This document shows, one piece after another, positions 8,580 to 16,013 of a stretch of 38,484 nt of DNA (positions within the stretch are counted from its first letter, which is position 1; each line of letters starts with the position of its first letter). The notes beneath the pieces were generated by a model that saw only the letters and a program-made list of their open reading frames with translations, was not told the origin of the DNA and did not search any database. Source of the stretch: Bacillota bacterium (lineage in GTDB: Bacteria; Bacillota_I; Bacilli_A; RFN20; CAG-826); contig JAEWMX010000016.1 in the NCBI GenBank assembly GCA_023393065.1, positions 1 to 38,484 on the forward strand, written 5' to 3'. The translations under genes were made by a program, and so were the position numbers.

Positions 8580-8890
8580 AAGATAATCTTGAGTCAATTA
8601 AAAAATATAGCGATATGCTCGAGTTTTACGGTCGCCTTTTAACCCCTTCACAGCGGCAGATTATGAGCGATTACTACCTTTTTGATCTGTCTCTTAGCGA
8701 AATCAGCGAAAATCGCAAAATATCGCGCAGTGCCGCTCTTGATGCGATTAAACGCGCATCAAAAAAACTTGAGTGTTATGAAGACAAACTCAGTCTTATA
8801 AAAGCCTTTCGCGAATGCAAGGCGAGAAGCCGCGGGCAAAGTTTGACGGCCCTTGAAGAGTTAGAAGGTAATATCAAAAATGGCATTTGA
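8576..8890 (+). CDS. ylxM: YlxM family helix-turn-helix protein, SRP-associated
   Basis: The 104-residue protein belongs to the YlxM/p13 family (UPF0122) encoded just before ffh in Gram-positive bacteria. The sigma-70 region 4-like HTH is visible as LTPSQRQIMSDYY, LSLSEIS and ISRSAALDAIKRA. Related proteins modulate SRP GTPase activity. The ATG at 8576 overlaps the ftsY stop and is preceded by GGAG; the longer ORF start at 8558 lies inside ftsY and is not needed. It overlaps ffh by 11 nt. Confidence 0.9.
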   Translation: MKDNLESIKKYSDMLEFYGRLLTPSQRQIMSDYYLFDLSLSEISENRKISRSAALDAIKRASKKLECYEDKLSLIKAFRECKARSRGQSLTALEELEGNIKNGI

Positions 8891-10235
8891 ATCGCTGAGT
8901 GAAAGATTCGCTCGCATCTTTAAAAAAATCCGCGGTCAGTCGCGCTTAACCGAGAGCAACATGGACGACATGCTCAAGGAAATTCGCGTCGCCCTCTTAG
9001 AGGCTGATGTCAATTTTAAGGTCGTCAAAGATTTTCTGGCCGAAGTCAAAAAAAGAGCGATTGGCGAGGAAGTATTGACAAAGTTAAACCCCTCTCAGAC
9101 AATCGTCAAAATCGTCCATGACGAAATCGAAAAGCTGCTTGGCTCAGCCGATGACCAACTGGTCTATAACCGCAATAAACCGACAGTTTTGATGCTCGTC
9201 GGACTTCAAGGCTCAGGCAAGACGACCACAGCCGGAAAACTAGCCCTTTTAATGAAAGGCAAACTGAACAAAAAAGTATTGCTCGCCGCTTGTGATATCT
9301 ACCGTCCGGCCGCTATCGATCAACTCGAGCAAATCGCTGGAGACATCGGTGTCGACATCGTTTCTGAACACCAGCATATGAGTCCCGTTCAAATAGCTAA
9401 AAAAGCCCACCAGAAAGCTTTTAATGACCACTATGATGTTTTGATTATCGATACCGCTGGCCGCCTTCACGTCGATGAACCTTTAATGAATGAGCTCAAT
9501 GATATTATCAAGGAAGTTGTGCCCGATGAAACCCTCCTCGTCTTTGATGCGATGAGCGGGCAAGATGTCGCCAATGTCGCCTCATCGTTTAATGCGCGAG
9601 TCAAATTGACTGGCGCGATCATGACGAAACTCGATGGCGATGCCCGCGGCGGTGCCGCCTTATCGATTCGCCATCTCACCGGAGTGCCCATCAAATTTTC
9701 GGGGACCGGAGAAAAACTTCCCGACATCGATGTTTTTCATGCCGATCGCATGGCCGATCGCATCTTGGGAATGGGTGATGTCGTAAGCCTCGTCGAGAAA
9801 GTCCAAGAAGAGCTCGACGAACGCGAGATGAAAAAGTCAGTTTCGCGCATGATGTCTGGCAGATTTGATTTAGAAGACATGCTCAATCAGATGAAGCAGA
9901 TTCAGAAACTCGGTTCGTTGGGTGGTTTGATGAGCATGATTCCCGGCATGCCGAAATTAACCGATGAACAGAAGTTGCAAGCCGAAAAGGAAATCGCGAA
10001 TTTTGAGGCGATATATAATTCGATGACCTTCGAGGAACGCCGCCATCCCGAAATCCTCCGCAATTCGCGAAAAGTACGCATCGCTCGCGGAAGCGGTAAA
10101 ACTAACGCCGATATTAATCGCATTCTCAATAAGTATGAAAAGTCCAAAGAGATGATGCGCAAGATGGGGCAGATGCAAAAAGGCAATAAAATGCCGCCCG
10201 GTGGTTTGGGCGGCTTGGGCGGTTTAGGCTTTTAA
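8880..10235 (+). CDS. ffh: Signal recognition particle protein Ffh
   Basis: The 451-residue SRP54 GTPase binds signal sequences and SRP RNA. The NG domain has Walker A GLQGSGKTT, CDIYRPAAIDQLE, DTAGRLH, GQDVANVASSF and TKLDGDARGG. The methionine-rich M domain (about 300-440) includes the RNA-binding part SRKVRIARGSG. The C-terminus is a Gly-rich tail after QMQKG. It is last in the plsX-to-ffh cluster and its stop lies only 3 nt from the convergent trmD stop. Confidence 0.97.
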   Translation: MAFESLSERFARIFKKIRGQSRLTESNMDDMLKEIRVALLEADVNFKVVKDFLAEVKKRAIGEEVLTKLNPSQTIVKIVHDEIEKLLGSADDQLVYNRNKPTVLMLVGLQGSGKTTTAGKLALLMKGKLNKKVLLAACDIYRPAAIDQLEQIAGDIGVDIVSEHQHMSPVQIAKKAHQKAFNDHYDVLIIDTAGRLHVDEPLMNELNDIIKEVVPDETLLVFDAMSGQDVANVASSFNARVKLTGAIMTKLDGDARGGAALSIRHLTGVPIKFSGTGEKLPDIDVFHADRMADRILGMGDVVSLVEKVQEELDEREMKKSVSRMMSGRFDLEDMLNQMKQIQKLGSLGGLMSMIPGMPKLTDEQKLQAEKEIANFEAIYNSMTFEERRHPEILRNSRKVRIARGSGKTNADINRILNKYEKSKEMMRKMGQMQKGNKMPPGGLGGLGGLGF

Positions 10236-10238
10236 TAG

Positions 10239-11012
10239 CTATTTCTTGATAAATTTAGCGCCCTTTTCCAGGGCCTTTTTTTCCCAATCGGGATCAATGG
10301 CGTCATCGAATTCTTTAAGGAGTTTCAGATCGTTTTTGCTCAGTTTGAGCTGAGCGAATAAATCGGGACGATATTGACGAGTGAGGACGAGGGCTTGCTT
10401 TCTTCGCCACTTGCTGATCGCCGCGTGATTTCCGCTATAGAGGATATCAGGAACTCGATAGCCCTCGAAATCATAAGGCTCCGTATATTGAGGGTATTCG
10501 AGCACTCCATTTTCAAATGATTCTTCATCGAGCGACTCGTTTGTAATCGCTCCTTTTTGCAACCGAATAATCGAATCGGCAACAGCCATCGCAGCAATTT
10601 CTCCGCCGGTTAAAATGAAGTCACCGAGCGAAATTTCTTCATCGACATATGAATTAATGCGTTCATCAACGCCCTCATAATGTCCGCAAATAAACACTAA
10701 TTCTTGGAAATTTGCTAGATTTTTAGCTGTTTTTTGCGAATATTTTTTACCGCGTGGACTTAATAGGACAATACGGCTTTGCTCGCTTTTAATAGCCTTG
10801 ATAGCATCGACGATCGGTTGAGCTTTCATGATTAATCCCGCTCCACCTCCAACCGGCGGTGTATCGACGCGGCGGTAGCGGTCTTTGGTGTAGTCGCGAA
10901 TGTTGACGATGGAAATATTCACCGTCTTCTTAGCGATTGCCCGCTTGATGATTGAGTTGCTTAAAAAGCCATCGAACATCTGGGGAAAGAGGGTGAGTAT
11001 TGTTATCTTCAT
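10239..11012 (-). CDS. trmD: tRNA (guanine37-N1)-methyltransferase TrmD
   Basis: The 257-residue SPOUT-class enzyme methylates G37 next to the anticodon using S-adenosylmethionine and so prevents frameshifting. Family motifs are MKITILTLFPQMF at the N-terminus, TPPVGGGAGLIMK, FICGHYEGVDERI, SLGDFILTGGEIA, and the C-terminal helix GNHAAISKWRRKQAL. The GDF-LTGGE segment belongs to the trefoil knot that binds SAM. The start overlaps the rimM stop (ATGA). It is on the minus strand, opposite to ffh and rplS. Confidence 0.96.
   Translation of the reverse strand: MKITILTLFPQMFDGFLSNSIIKRAIAKKTVNISIVNIRDYTKDRYRRVDTPPVGGGAGLIMKAQPIVDAIKAIKSEQSRIVLLSPRGKKYSQKTAKNLANFQELVFICGHYEGVDERINSYVDEEISLGDFILTGGEIAAMAVADSIIRLQKGAITNESLDEESFENGVLEYPQYTEPYDFEGYRVPDILYSGNHAAISKWRRKQALVLTRQYRPDLFAQLKLSKNDLKLLKEFDDAIDPDWEKKALEKGAKFIKK
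10260..10282 (+). terminator. Possible ffh terminator inside trmD
   Basis: A short stem GCCC (10260-10263) / GGGC (10271-10274) is followed by CTTTTTTT on the plus strand. It lies antisense within the 3' end of trmD. The four-base stem is weak, but no other terminator is visible downstream of ffh. Confidence 0.3.
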
Positions 11013-11518
11013 AGCATGCCTTCGATAATGTGAACGACGATTTCTTTCTTGTCAATATTAACACCTTTGATGAAAACATTGATAAAAGGGATGAGGACAT
11101 CGCTGCCCTCGTCACGCGAGATGCGCAGTGTGCGATGGGCGGGATAGTCCTCGACTTTGCTTACGCGACCGATAACTTGGTTGCTTTCATCGATGACAGC
11201 GCAGCCGACCAAGTCGCTGTGATAATAGAAATCCTTAGGTAGGTTCTCAGCCTTTTTATCGATTAAAATGAGACAGCCGACATATTTTTGCACATTCTCG
11301 ATGACAGTCATATTTTCAAAAGTCAATATATAGCGGTCTTGGCTTTTTCGAGAAGCTGCGATGATGGTTTCAAAATACTCTTGCGAATTTTCAAAAGAAA
11401 GAAAGACGCGCTGACCCTTTTTAAAACGTTTGCTCGGAAAATCGGTGATGACAAAAACCTTGACCTCACCGCGGAGCCCGACGGTATTTAGTATTTTGCC
11501 AATTGTGACTAGTTCCAT
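11009..11518 (-). CDS. rimM: 16S rRNA processing protein RimM
   Basis: The 169-residue protein assists 30S assembly around the 16S head and binds S19. It has the family N-terminus (VTIGKILNTVGLRGEVKV), a middle YYHSDLVGCAV segment and the C-terminal PRC-barrel (VLIPFINVFIKGVNIDKKEI). It lies in the minus-strand block rpsP-khpA-rimM-trmD. No SD is seen upstream; a perfect hairpin overlapping the khpA stop precedes it, so expression may depend on coupling or partial read-through. Confidence 0.93.
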   Translation of the reverse strand: MELVTIGKILNTVGLRGEVKVFVITDFPSKRFKKGQRVFLSFENSQEYFETIIAASRKSQDRYILTFENMTVIENVQKYVGCLILIDKKAENLPKDFYYHSDLVGCAVIDESNQVIGRVSKVEDYPAHRTLRISRDEGSDVLIPFINVFIKGVNIDKKEIVVHIIEGML

Positions 11519-11531
11519 CTTATAAAAGAGA

Positions 11532-11549
11532 ACGAGGATTAATCCTCGT
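11532..11549 (-). other. Perfect hairpin across the khpA stop codon
   Basis: ACGAGGATT / AATCCTCGT is a perfect dyad of 9-bp arms covering the khpA stop codon. On the minus strand it is followed by a pyrimidine-rich TCTCTTTT. It may act as a partial terminator or processing stem between khpA and rimM. Confidence 0.45.
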
Positions 11550-11802
11550 CCTTTTGTTCAAATGACTCAAATTTTAAGTGAATGCGCTTATTTTCGCTTT
11601 TGCCGGCGACCGAGATGATTTCGCGAAGGGCATTAGCGATGCTTCCCTTGCGACCGATGAGGCGAGCGGTATCATCGCTTTCGGCGACGATGAGCAAGAC
11701 GATCTCACGCGAAGAGTCACTGGGAAGTTCACGAATCATGATGATGTCTTTGTTTTCGACGATCGGATCAATCAAGGCGTGAATAATCTTCTCGTAATCC
11801 AT
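11539..11802 (-). CDS. khpA: KH-domain RNA-binding protein KhpA
   Basis: The 87-residue protein is a single KH domain with the GxxG loop as GRKG (about residues 50-53), typical of KhpA/YlqC. In streptococci KhpA pairs with KhpB to bind many RNAs and affects cell elongation. Its position between rpsP and rimM is conserved in Bacilli. The start codon overlaps the rpsP stop by one base. The acidic C-terminus (EQKDED) is coded within the hairpin that follows. Confidence 0.92.
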   Translation of the reverse strand: MDYEKIIHALIDPIVENKDIIMIRELPSDSSREIVLLIVAESDDTARLIGRKGSIANALREIISVAGKSENKRIHLKFESFEQKDED

Positions 11803-12086
11803 TATTTATCTCCTTTGACGCTTTTCTTGCTTTCGGCGAGCTTAGCCATCAAACCCTTTTTCGTAAAGAGAGTACGAATCGTGTCGGATGGAGTGGCGCC
11901 TTGACGCAGCCATTTGAGTGTCACTTCTTCGTCGATAACAGCGTTTTCGATGCCCTTGGCGGGATCAAAGAAGCCGAGTTGCTCGATGTAGCGACCATCG
12001 CGTGAATAGCGTGAATCGGCGACGACGATGCGAAAGAACGGATCTTTGTGGCGGCCGACTCTAGTTAATCTTATTTTTACTGACAT
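11802..12086 (-). CDS. rpsP: 30S ribosomal protein S16
   Basis: The 94-residue S16 is recognised by MSVKIRLTRVGRHKDPFFRIVV within the first 22 residues, DSRYSRDGRYIEQLGFFDP and the WLRQGATPSDTIR segment. It binds 16S rRNA early in 30S assembly. It has a clear SD (AAAGGAGA, read on the minus strand) just before the ATG. It is the first gene of the inverted block and is transcribed away from rplS. Confidence 0.97.
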   Translation of the reverse strand: MSVKIRLTRVGRHKDPFFRIVVADSRYSRDGRYIEQLGFFDPAKGIENAVIDEEVTLKWLRQGATPSDTIRTLFTKKGLMAKLAESKKSVKGDK

Positions 12087-12110
12087 TTGCTTTCTCCTTT
12101 TTCCGTCGTA

Positions 12111-12139
12111 AGTTTATTATAAATAAGAAAAGGTGTCAA
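12111..12139 (-). promoter_or_regulatory. rpsP block promoter
   Basis: On the minus strand, TTGACA (12139-12134), 17-base spacer, TAAACT (12116-12111), with +1 near 12104. The -35 lies in one arm of an imperfect inverted repeat at 12134-12155 (TGTCAAGTA / TACTTAACA, one mismatch). Confidence 0.6.
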
Positions 12140-12176
12140 GTAAAAATACTTAACAGCACCACTCAATAAATGTTTC

Positions 12177-12205
12177 TTGTCAACCAAATACTTATTTGGT
12201 AATAT
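12177..12205 (+). promoter_or_regulatory. rplS promoter with a palindromic spacer
   Basis: TTGTCA (12177-12182), 17-base spacer, TAATAT (12200-12205). The spacer contains a perfect inverted repeat CCAAATA-CT-TATTTGG (12183-12198) that fills nearly all of it. This could be an operator or chance. Transcription would start near 12212. Confidence 0.7.
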
Positions 12206-12211
12206 AACTAA

Positions 12212-12299
12212 GCGCGTAAAAATGCGCTGCGGACGGTCCGCTGTCAAAAATCGGGACATGAACGCCTTAAGAAACCACATGAAAAGGAGGGAATAAACA
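12212..12299 (+). promoter_or_regulatory. Structured rplS 5' leader (L19-leader candidate)
   Basis: The predicted leader of about 88 nt holds two hairpins: GCGC / GCGC around 12212-12228 and GCGGAC / GTCCGC at 12228-12240. An SD AAGGAGG (12284-12290) precedes the ATG. Bacillota rplS genes can carry an autoregulatory L19 leader. Identification here rests on position and structure only. Confidence 0.4.
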
Positions 12300-12647
12300 A
12301 TGAATTCCAACATCGTTAACGAAGTTACCGCTTCACAACTCAAATCCGACCTCATTGATTTCAGCTCCGGAGACACCGTCAAGGTTTTCGTGCGTATCAT
12401 CGAAAACAAAAAAGAACGTCTCCAGGCTTACGAAGGCGTCGTCATGCAACGCCGTGGCTCGGGTGTCAGCGCCACCTTTACCGTCAGAAAAATCTCGTCA
12501 GGCGTCGGTGTCGAACGGACATTCTTGCTCCACTCGCCAGCCATCGCTAAAATCGAGTTGATTAAAAAGGGTAAAGTTCGCCGCAACAAAATCAACTATC
12601 TGCGTCAACTATCTGGCAAAAAGGCTCGCATTAAAGAAATTCTTTAA
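12300..12647 (+). CDS. rplS: 50S ribosomal protein L19
   Basis: The 115-residue L19 sits at the 30S-50S interface. It matches the family through DFSSGDTVKVFVRI, RLQAYEGVVMQRRGSG, FTVRKISSGVGVERTFLLHSP and the C-terminal KVRRNKINYLRQLSGKKARIKE (shown in part). SD AAGGAGG is strong. In most Bacilli it follows trmD in the same operon; here it has its own promoter and is divergent from rpsP. Confidence 0.98.
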   Translation: MNSNIVNEVTASQLKSDLIDFSSGDTVKVFVRIIENKKERLQAYEGVVMQRRGSGVSATFTVRKISSGVGVERTFLLHSPAIAKIELIKKGKVRRNKINYLRQLSGKKARIKEIL

Positions 12648-12656
12648 TCCCAGCGA

Positions 12657-12690
12657 AAAAGGCTCTCGCATCTCGAGGGCCTTTTCTTAT
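12657..12690 (+). terminator. Intrinsic terminator after rplS
   Basis: AAAAGGCTCTCG (12657-12668) pairs with CGAGGGCCTTTT (12674-12685) with one G-U pair and a five-base loop, ending in a T-rich tract. Confidence 0.9.
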
Positions 12691-12701
12691 CTTCCGTTTA
12701 T

Positions 12702-12748
12702 TAAAACCAAAATGGTTTTATTGTAAAATTATTAATCCGTATTATACT
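12702..12748 (+). promoter_or_regulatory. lepB promoter with upstream hairpin
   Basis: TTGTAA (12721-12726), 16-base spacer, TATACT (12743-12748) predicts +1 near 12755 and a very short leader of about 9 nt before the ATG at 12764. Just upstream is a perfect 8-bp inverted repeat TAAAACCA-AAA-TGGTTTTA (12702-12720) abutting the -35, a possible regulator site. Confidence 0.55.
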
Positions 12749-12763
12749 AAATCATAGGTATTT

Positions 12764-13573
12764 ATGGTCGACACATATTTAGAGCCGACAGGCAACCCCA
12801 AAAATGATCGCCAAATTCGCCGAGAATTGGGTATTAAGCGCAACCCTTTGCGCGTTTTTCTAAAAATTCTCTTTACGATTTTTTTCGTCTCGGCCCTCAT
12901 CGTCGGCAATGTCGTCATCTTTCATAACCTCTACTACCGCTCCTTTTTTGTTAACGGTCAATCGATGTATCCGACACTAAACGGCAACGCAACTTATAGC
13001 GATGGCACGCTCATCGGGCAAACCTTTAATTACTCAAAATCGTTAAATGGTGCAACTGTCGATTACGGCATCATGGATACTCATGAGTTTACCAAGCAAG
13101 GCATTCGGCGCTTTGATATCATCGTCACCAAGTACAGCGAAGACGATATCAGCGATAAAATCAAGAGAGTTATCGCTCTTCCAGGTGAGACTTTTTACTT
13201 TGTGAGCACCTCGCCCAACGAAGCGACAAACGGTGACTTCTATCTCATTCCCGAAGGTGCGAGCGAAGGCGTTTTAATCCCTCAGACTTTTGGCTCAGAG
13301 GCCATCTTGCGGCAAAAAGATTATAGCGGCGCAAACATCCCGAAAGAAGATAGCCCCAAAACGCTCGGCGACGATGAATACTATGTCTTAGGCGACAACC
13401 GTCAGCACAGCAGCGATTCAAGCGGAGGCTACATCATTAAATACAATTTTATTGAAGGCGTCGCCATCGCTCTTGAAGGTACATGTGTCCTCGTCTGCGA
13501 ACCCGGGCAGTCATGCCAAGCCGGTCGCGTCAACTTTTCGTGGCCCCAGTCGCTGAGGTGGAGAGATGCCTAA
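12764..13573 (+). CDS. lepB: Signal peptidase I
   Basis: The 269-residue membrane protease removes signal peptides from exported proteins. After a cytosolic N-terminus it has one transmembrane segment (about 31-54), then the catalytic Ser in NGQSMYPT (S67) and the general-base Lys in KIKRVIALPGE (K134). The conserved box GDNRQHSSDS is near residue 209. The insert between the Ser and Lys boxes is longer than in minimal SipS proteins. The C-terminus has several Cys residues (CVLVCEPGQSC). It overlaps rbgA by 8 nt. Confidence 0.94.
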   Translation: MVDTYLEPTGNPKNDRQIRRELGIKRNPLRVFLKILFTIFFVSALIVGNVVIFHNLYYRSFFVNGQSMYPTLNGNATYSDGTLIGQTFNYSKSLNGATVDYGIMDTHEFTKQGIRRFDIIVTKYSEDDISDKIKRVIALPGETFYFVSTSPNEATNGDFYLIPEGASEGVLIPQTFGSEAILRQKDYSGANIPKEDSPKTLGDDEYYVLGDNRQHSSDSSGGYIIKYNFIEGVAIALEGTCVLVCEPGQSCQAGRVNFSWPQSLRWRDA

Positions 13574-14411
13574 CATCCACTGGTTTCCGGGGCATATGAA
13601 TCGCGCTCTGCGCGAAATCGGCGCTAAAGCCGCGCTTGTCGACCTCGTCGTCGAACTTCGCGACGCTCGCGCCGTTTTAAGTTCGACAAATCAAGATGTC
13701 CTAAATCAAATCAAGAAGCGCCAACGCCTCATCGTTTTAACCAAAAGTGATTTGGCCCTTGAAGCCGAGACTAAAAAATGGATCGACTATTTTGTCGCTG
13801 AAGGTCAACGCGCCATCAGCGTCAATCTCACGGAGCCAAAAGATTTGGCAAAACTCGTCAAGGCCATCTGCTCATCCGATGGCGAAAAACGGCAAAAAGA
13901 AGCCGCGCGAGGACTCAAACCTCAGCCTTTGAGGATTATGGTCGTCGGCGTGCCAAACGTCGGTAAATCGACGCTTATCAACAAGCTGGTTAAAAAAAGA
14001 GTCGCTCAAGTTGAAAACCGCCCCGGCAAGACGAAAGCCCAGCAGTGGGTCAAAGTCGATAATAAGTTTGAACTGCTCGATACGCCAGGAATTTTACCGA
14101 TGAAATTCGACAATCCTGATTATGCGATTAACTTAGCCCTTCTAGGTATGGTCAAAGAAGACATTCTGCCCAAAGAAGAGCTCGCATATAAAATTATACA
14201 GTACCTCAAAAAGAACCATTTAACCGCTCTTTCTTCAGCCTATTCGCTTACCGATGTCCAGCAAAAGAACGAAGCGAAGATCATTGCGGAAATCGGCTCG
14301 CGTATCGGCATCATCGATGGTGGGAAGCCGGATCTCAACCGCGCCATCAGCACGCTCCTCAACGATTTTCGCAATGGCAAGATCACCCGCCTTAGCCTCG
14401 AGACACTTTAA
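13566..14411 (+). CDS. rbgA: Ribosome biogenesis GTPase RbgA (YlqF)
   Basis: The 281-residue GTPase acts late in 50S assembly, helping L16 enter. It is circularly permuted: the G4 motif LTKSD comes first (about residue 58), then G1 GVPNVGKST (about 127) and G3 DTPG (about 175). The N-terminus PNIHWFPGHMNRA is diagnostic, and the C-terminal ANTAR-like helices follow. Its start overlaps the lepB end and is preceded by GAGGTGGAG. The lepB-rbgA-rnhB order is typical of Bacilli. Confidence 0.96.
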   Translation: MPNIHWFPGHMNRALREIGAKAALVDLVVELRDARAVLSSTNQDVLNQIKKRQRLIVLTKSDLALEAETKKWIDYFVAEGQRAISVNLTEPKDLAKLVKAICSSDGEKRQKEAARGLKPQPLRIMVVGVPNVGKSTLINKLVKKRVAQVENRPGKTKAQQWVKVDNKFELLDTPGILPMKFDNPDYAINLALLGMVKEDILPKEELAYKIIQYLKKNHLTALSSAYSLTDVQQKNEAKIIAEIGSRIGIIDGGKPDLNRAISTLLNDFRNGKITRLSLETL

Positions 14412-14412
14412 T

Positions 14413-15036
14413 ATGCTTTTGACGTTCGAAGATTCATACTATTCTGACAAGATTCAAAACATCGCCGGGGTCGACGAAGCCGGCCGCGGTCCTTTAGCCG
14501 GTCCAGTTGTCGCGTGCGCTATCGTGCTCCCGCGCGCGTATTTAAATAATGAGGTTAACGATTCAAAGCAATTATCCGATAAAAAAAGGCGGCTGCTTTT
14601 TAACGATATTATCGCCAATGCCCTATCTTATGGAATAGGTATTGTAAGTCCCGAGACAATTGACGAAATCAACATTTACCAAGCTTCGAAATTAGCGATG
14701 AAAATGGCGCTGGATCAAATCTCCGTTCCCATTGATTTGATTATGACTGATGCCATGCCGCTACAAGGATATGATGTTCCGGTTTTAAATATCATCAAAG
14801 GCGATGCTAAGGTCCGGGCGATTGCCGCCGCCTCGATCCTCGCCAAAGTCATTCGCGACGATATTATGCTCGATTTAGATAAGCAATACCCTGATTTCGG
14901 ATTTAAAAACAATAAAGGATATCCGACAAAAGCTCACATTCAAGCACTCATGCGCAACGGACCGATAAAAGGAATTCATCGCTACTCATATAGACCCGTC
15001 GCCCGTCTACTTTTTGATAGAGTCAGCCTCTTATAA
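14413..15036 (+). CDS. rnhB: Ribonuclease HII
   Basis: The 207-residue RNase HII cuts RNA in RNA-DNA hybrids and starts ribonucleotide excision. The ATG at 14413 is 1 nt after the rbgA stop and gives the usual short N-terminus before the DEAGRGPLAGP motif (catalytic Asp-Glu). Further acidic sites lie in NDSKQLS, MTDAMPL and AAASILAKVIRD. A longer ORF start at 14254 lies entirely inside rbgA and is rejected. No convincing SD is visible, so coupling to rbgA is likely. Confidence 0.95.
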   Translation: MLLTFEDSYYSDKIQNIAGVDEAGRGPLAGPVVACAIVLPRAYLNNEVNDSKQLSDKKRRLLFNDIIANALSYGIGIVSPETIDEINIYQASKLAMKMALDQISVPIDLIMTDAMPLQGYDVPVLNIIKGDAKVRAIAAASILAKVIRDDIMLDLDKQYPDFGFKNNKGYPTKAHIQALMRNGPIKGIHRYSYRPVARLLFDRVSLL

Positions 15037-15056
15037 AAAAATAGCAGTTAACAGAT

Positions 15057-15090
15057 AAATCCTCCCTTATATATCAAGTGGAGGTTTTTT
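15057..15090 (+). promoter_or_regulatory. Terminator-like hairpin enclosing the dprA SD
   Basis: AAATCCTCCCTT (15057-15068) can pair with AAGTGGAGGTTTT (15076-15088) around a seven-base loop, with one mismatch and one bulge. The 3' arm contains GGAGG, the SD of dprA, and the T run ends directly at the ATG (15091). The element could terminate rnhB transcription, hide the dprA SD, or both. Confidence 0.6.
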
Positions 15091-15903
15091 ATGACCGGAA
15101 GAGATATTTTAATTTACTTAGCGATTAAGTATAAAGGCAACTGGGACGATATCTATGGAGCGATTAAGCGCAAAGAGCCAATCGATGACGCCTCTTTTAA
15201 CGATCTGCTTGCGACGTTAAAAGCCAACGCCATCACAATCATTGATAAAAACTATCCAGATCACCTGAAGCAAACCCACAAGCCCCCTTTTGTTCTTTTC
15301 TATTACGGAGACCTGAGCCTTATCGAGCATCCGCAGGAGACGGTTGCTTTTATCGGAAGCCGAAAGGCGAGCGATTACGGAAAGAAAATGACGCGTATCA
15401 TCGTCACCGATTTAGCAAAAAAGATGATTATCGTCTCAGGGATGGCCAAAGGTATCGATGCCGTCGCGCACGAAACGGCAATAAATGTCAAAGGCAAGAC
15501 AATCGCGGTGTTAGGTTCAGGCATTGACTATTGCTACCCTCGCGAAAATCTTGAACTATACAAAATTATGAAAGAAAACCACTTAGTCCTCAGCGAATAT
15601 CCTAATCGCGTTGAACCTGACCATAGCCAATTTCCTCTCCGCAATCGAATTATCGCCATGCTCGCCAAATCGGTGGTGGTCGGCGAGGCAGACTTGAAGT
15701 CCGGAACTCTGATCACCGTAAGTTATGCCCTCTCACAAGGCCGAGATGTCTGCTGTGTACCTTACCCGGCAGACGCTTCATCGGCATGTAACAGCCTCAT
15801 CAAGCAAGGGGCAAAACTCGTCGAAAACGCAAATGATGTATATGAAGAAATGGGAATTGAAGTCAGCAGTCAAGAATTACGCGACGTCCAAAAATATAAC
15901 TAA
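15091..15903 (+). CDS. dprA: DNA-processing protein DprA
   Basis: The 270-residue protein loads RecA on incoming single-stranded DNA during natural transformation; homologues also occur in bacteria not known to be competent. The Rossmann-like domain shows IGSRKASDYG, VSGMAKGIDAVAHE, AVLGSGIDYCYPREN, SEYPNRVEPDHSQFPLRNR and DLKSGTLITVSYAL. The C-terminal winged-helix domain found in longer DprA proteins is absent. The SD GGAGG lies in a hairpin that runs up to the start codon. It sits before topA as in Bacillus. Confidence 0.95.
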   Translation: MTGRDILIYLAIKYKGNWDDIYGAIKRKEPIDDASFNDLLATLKANAITIIDKNYPDHLKQTHKPPFVLFYYGDLSLIEHPQETVAFIGSRKASDYGKKMTRIIVTDLAKKMIIVSGMAKGIDAVAHETAINVKGKTIAVLGSGIDYCYPRENLELYKIMKENHLVLSEYPNRVEPDHSQFPLRNRIIAMLAKSVVVGEADLKSGTLITVSYALSQGRDVCCVPYPADASSACNSLIKQGAKLVENANDVYEEMGIEVSSQELRDVQKYN

Positions 15904-15958
15904 TATCTTTAAAGGAAATAAGTATTTACTTTAAGAAAAATTGGCCGTTCCAAAACGA

Positions 15959-15987
15959 TTGACAAAGTCGGTGACGATATCTATATT
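15959..15987 (+). promoter_or_regulatory. topA promoter
   Basis: TTGACA (15959-15964), 17-base spacer, TATATT (15982-15987): a near-consensus promoter with +1 near 15994 and SD CTGAGGA before the ATG at 16014. A short dyad AAATA-AG-TATTT lies upstream at about 15916-15927. Confidence 0.75.
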
Positions 15988-16013
15988 TATCAATTGTACA
16001 ACTGAGGACTACC

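Noticed and set aside
12077..12409. Minus-strand open frame of 110 codons upstream of rpsP
   Set aside because: It covers the rplS 5' coding region in antisense and the divergent promoters, and its product resembles no family. The rplS and rpsP assignments are secure.
15904..16013. A riboswitch or T-box in the dprA-topA gap
   Set aside because: The gap is only about 110 nt and is explained by a near-consensus promoter and SD; no T-box motif or riboswitch core is visible.
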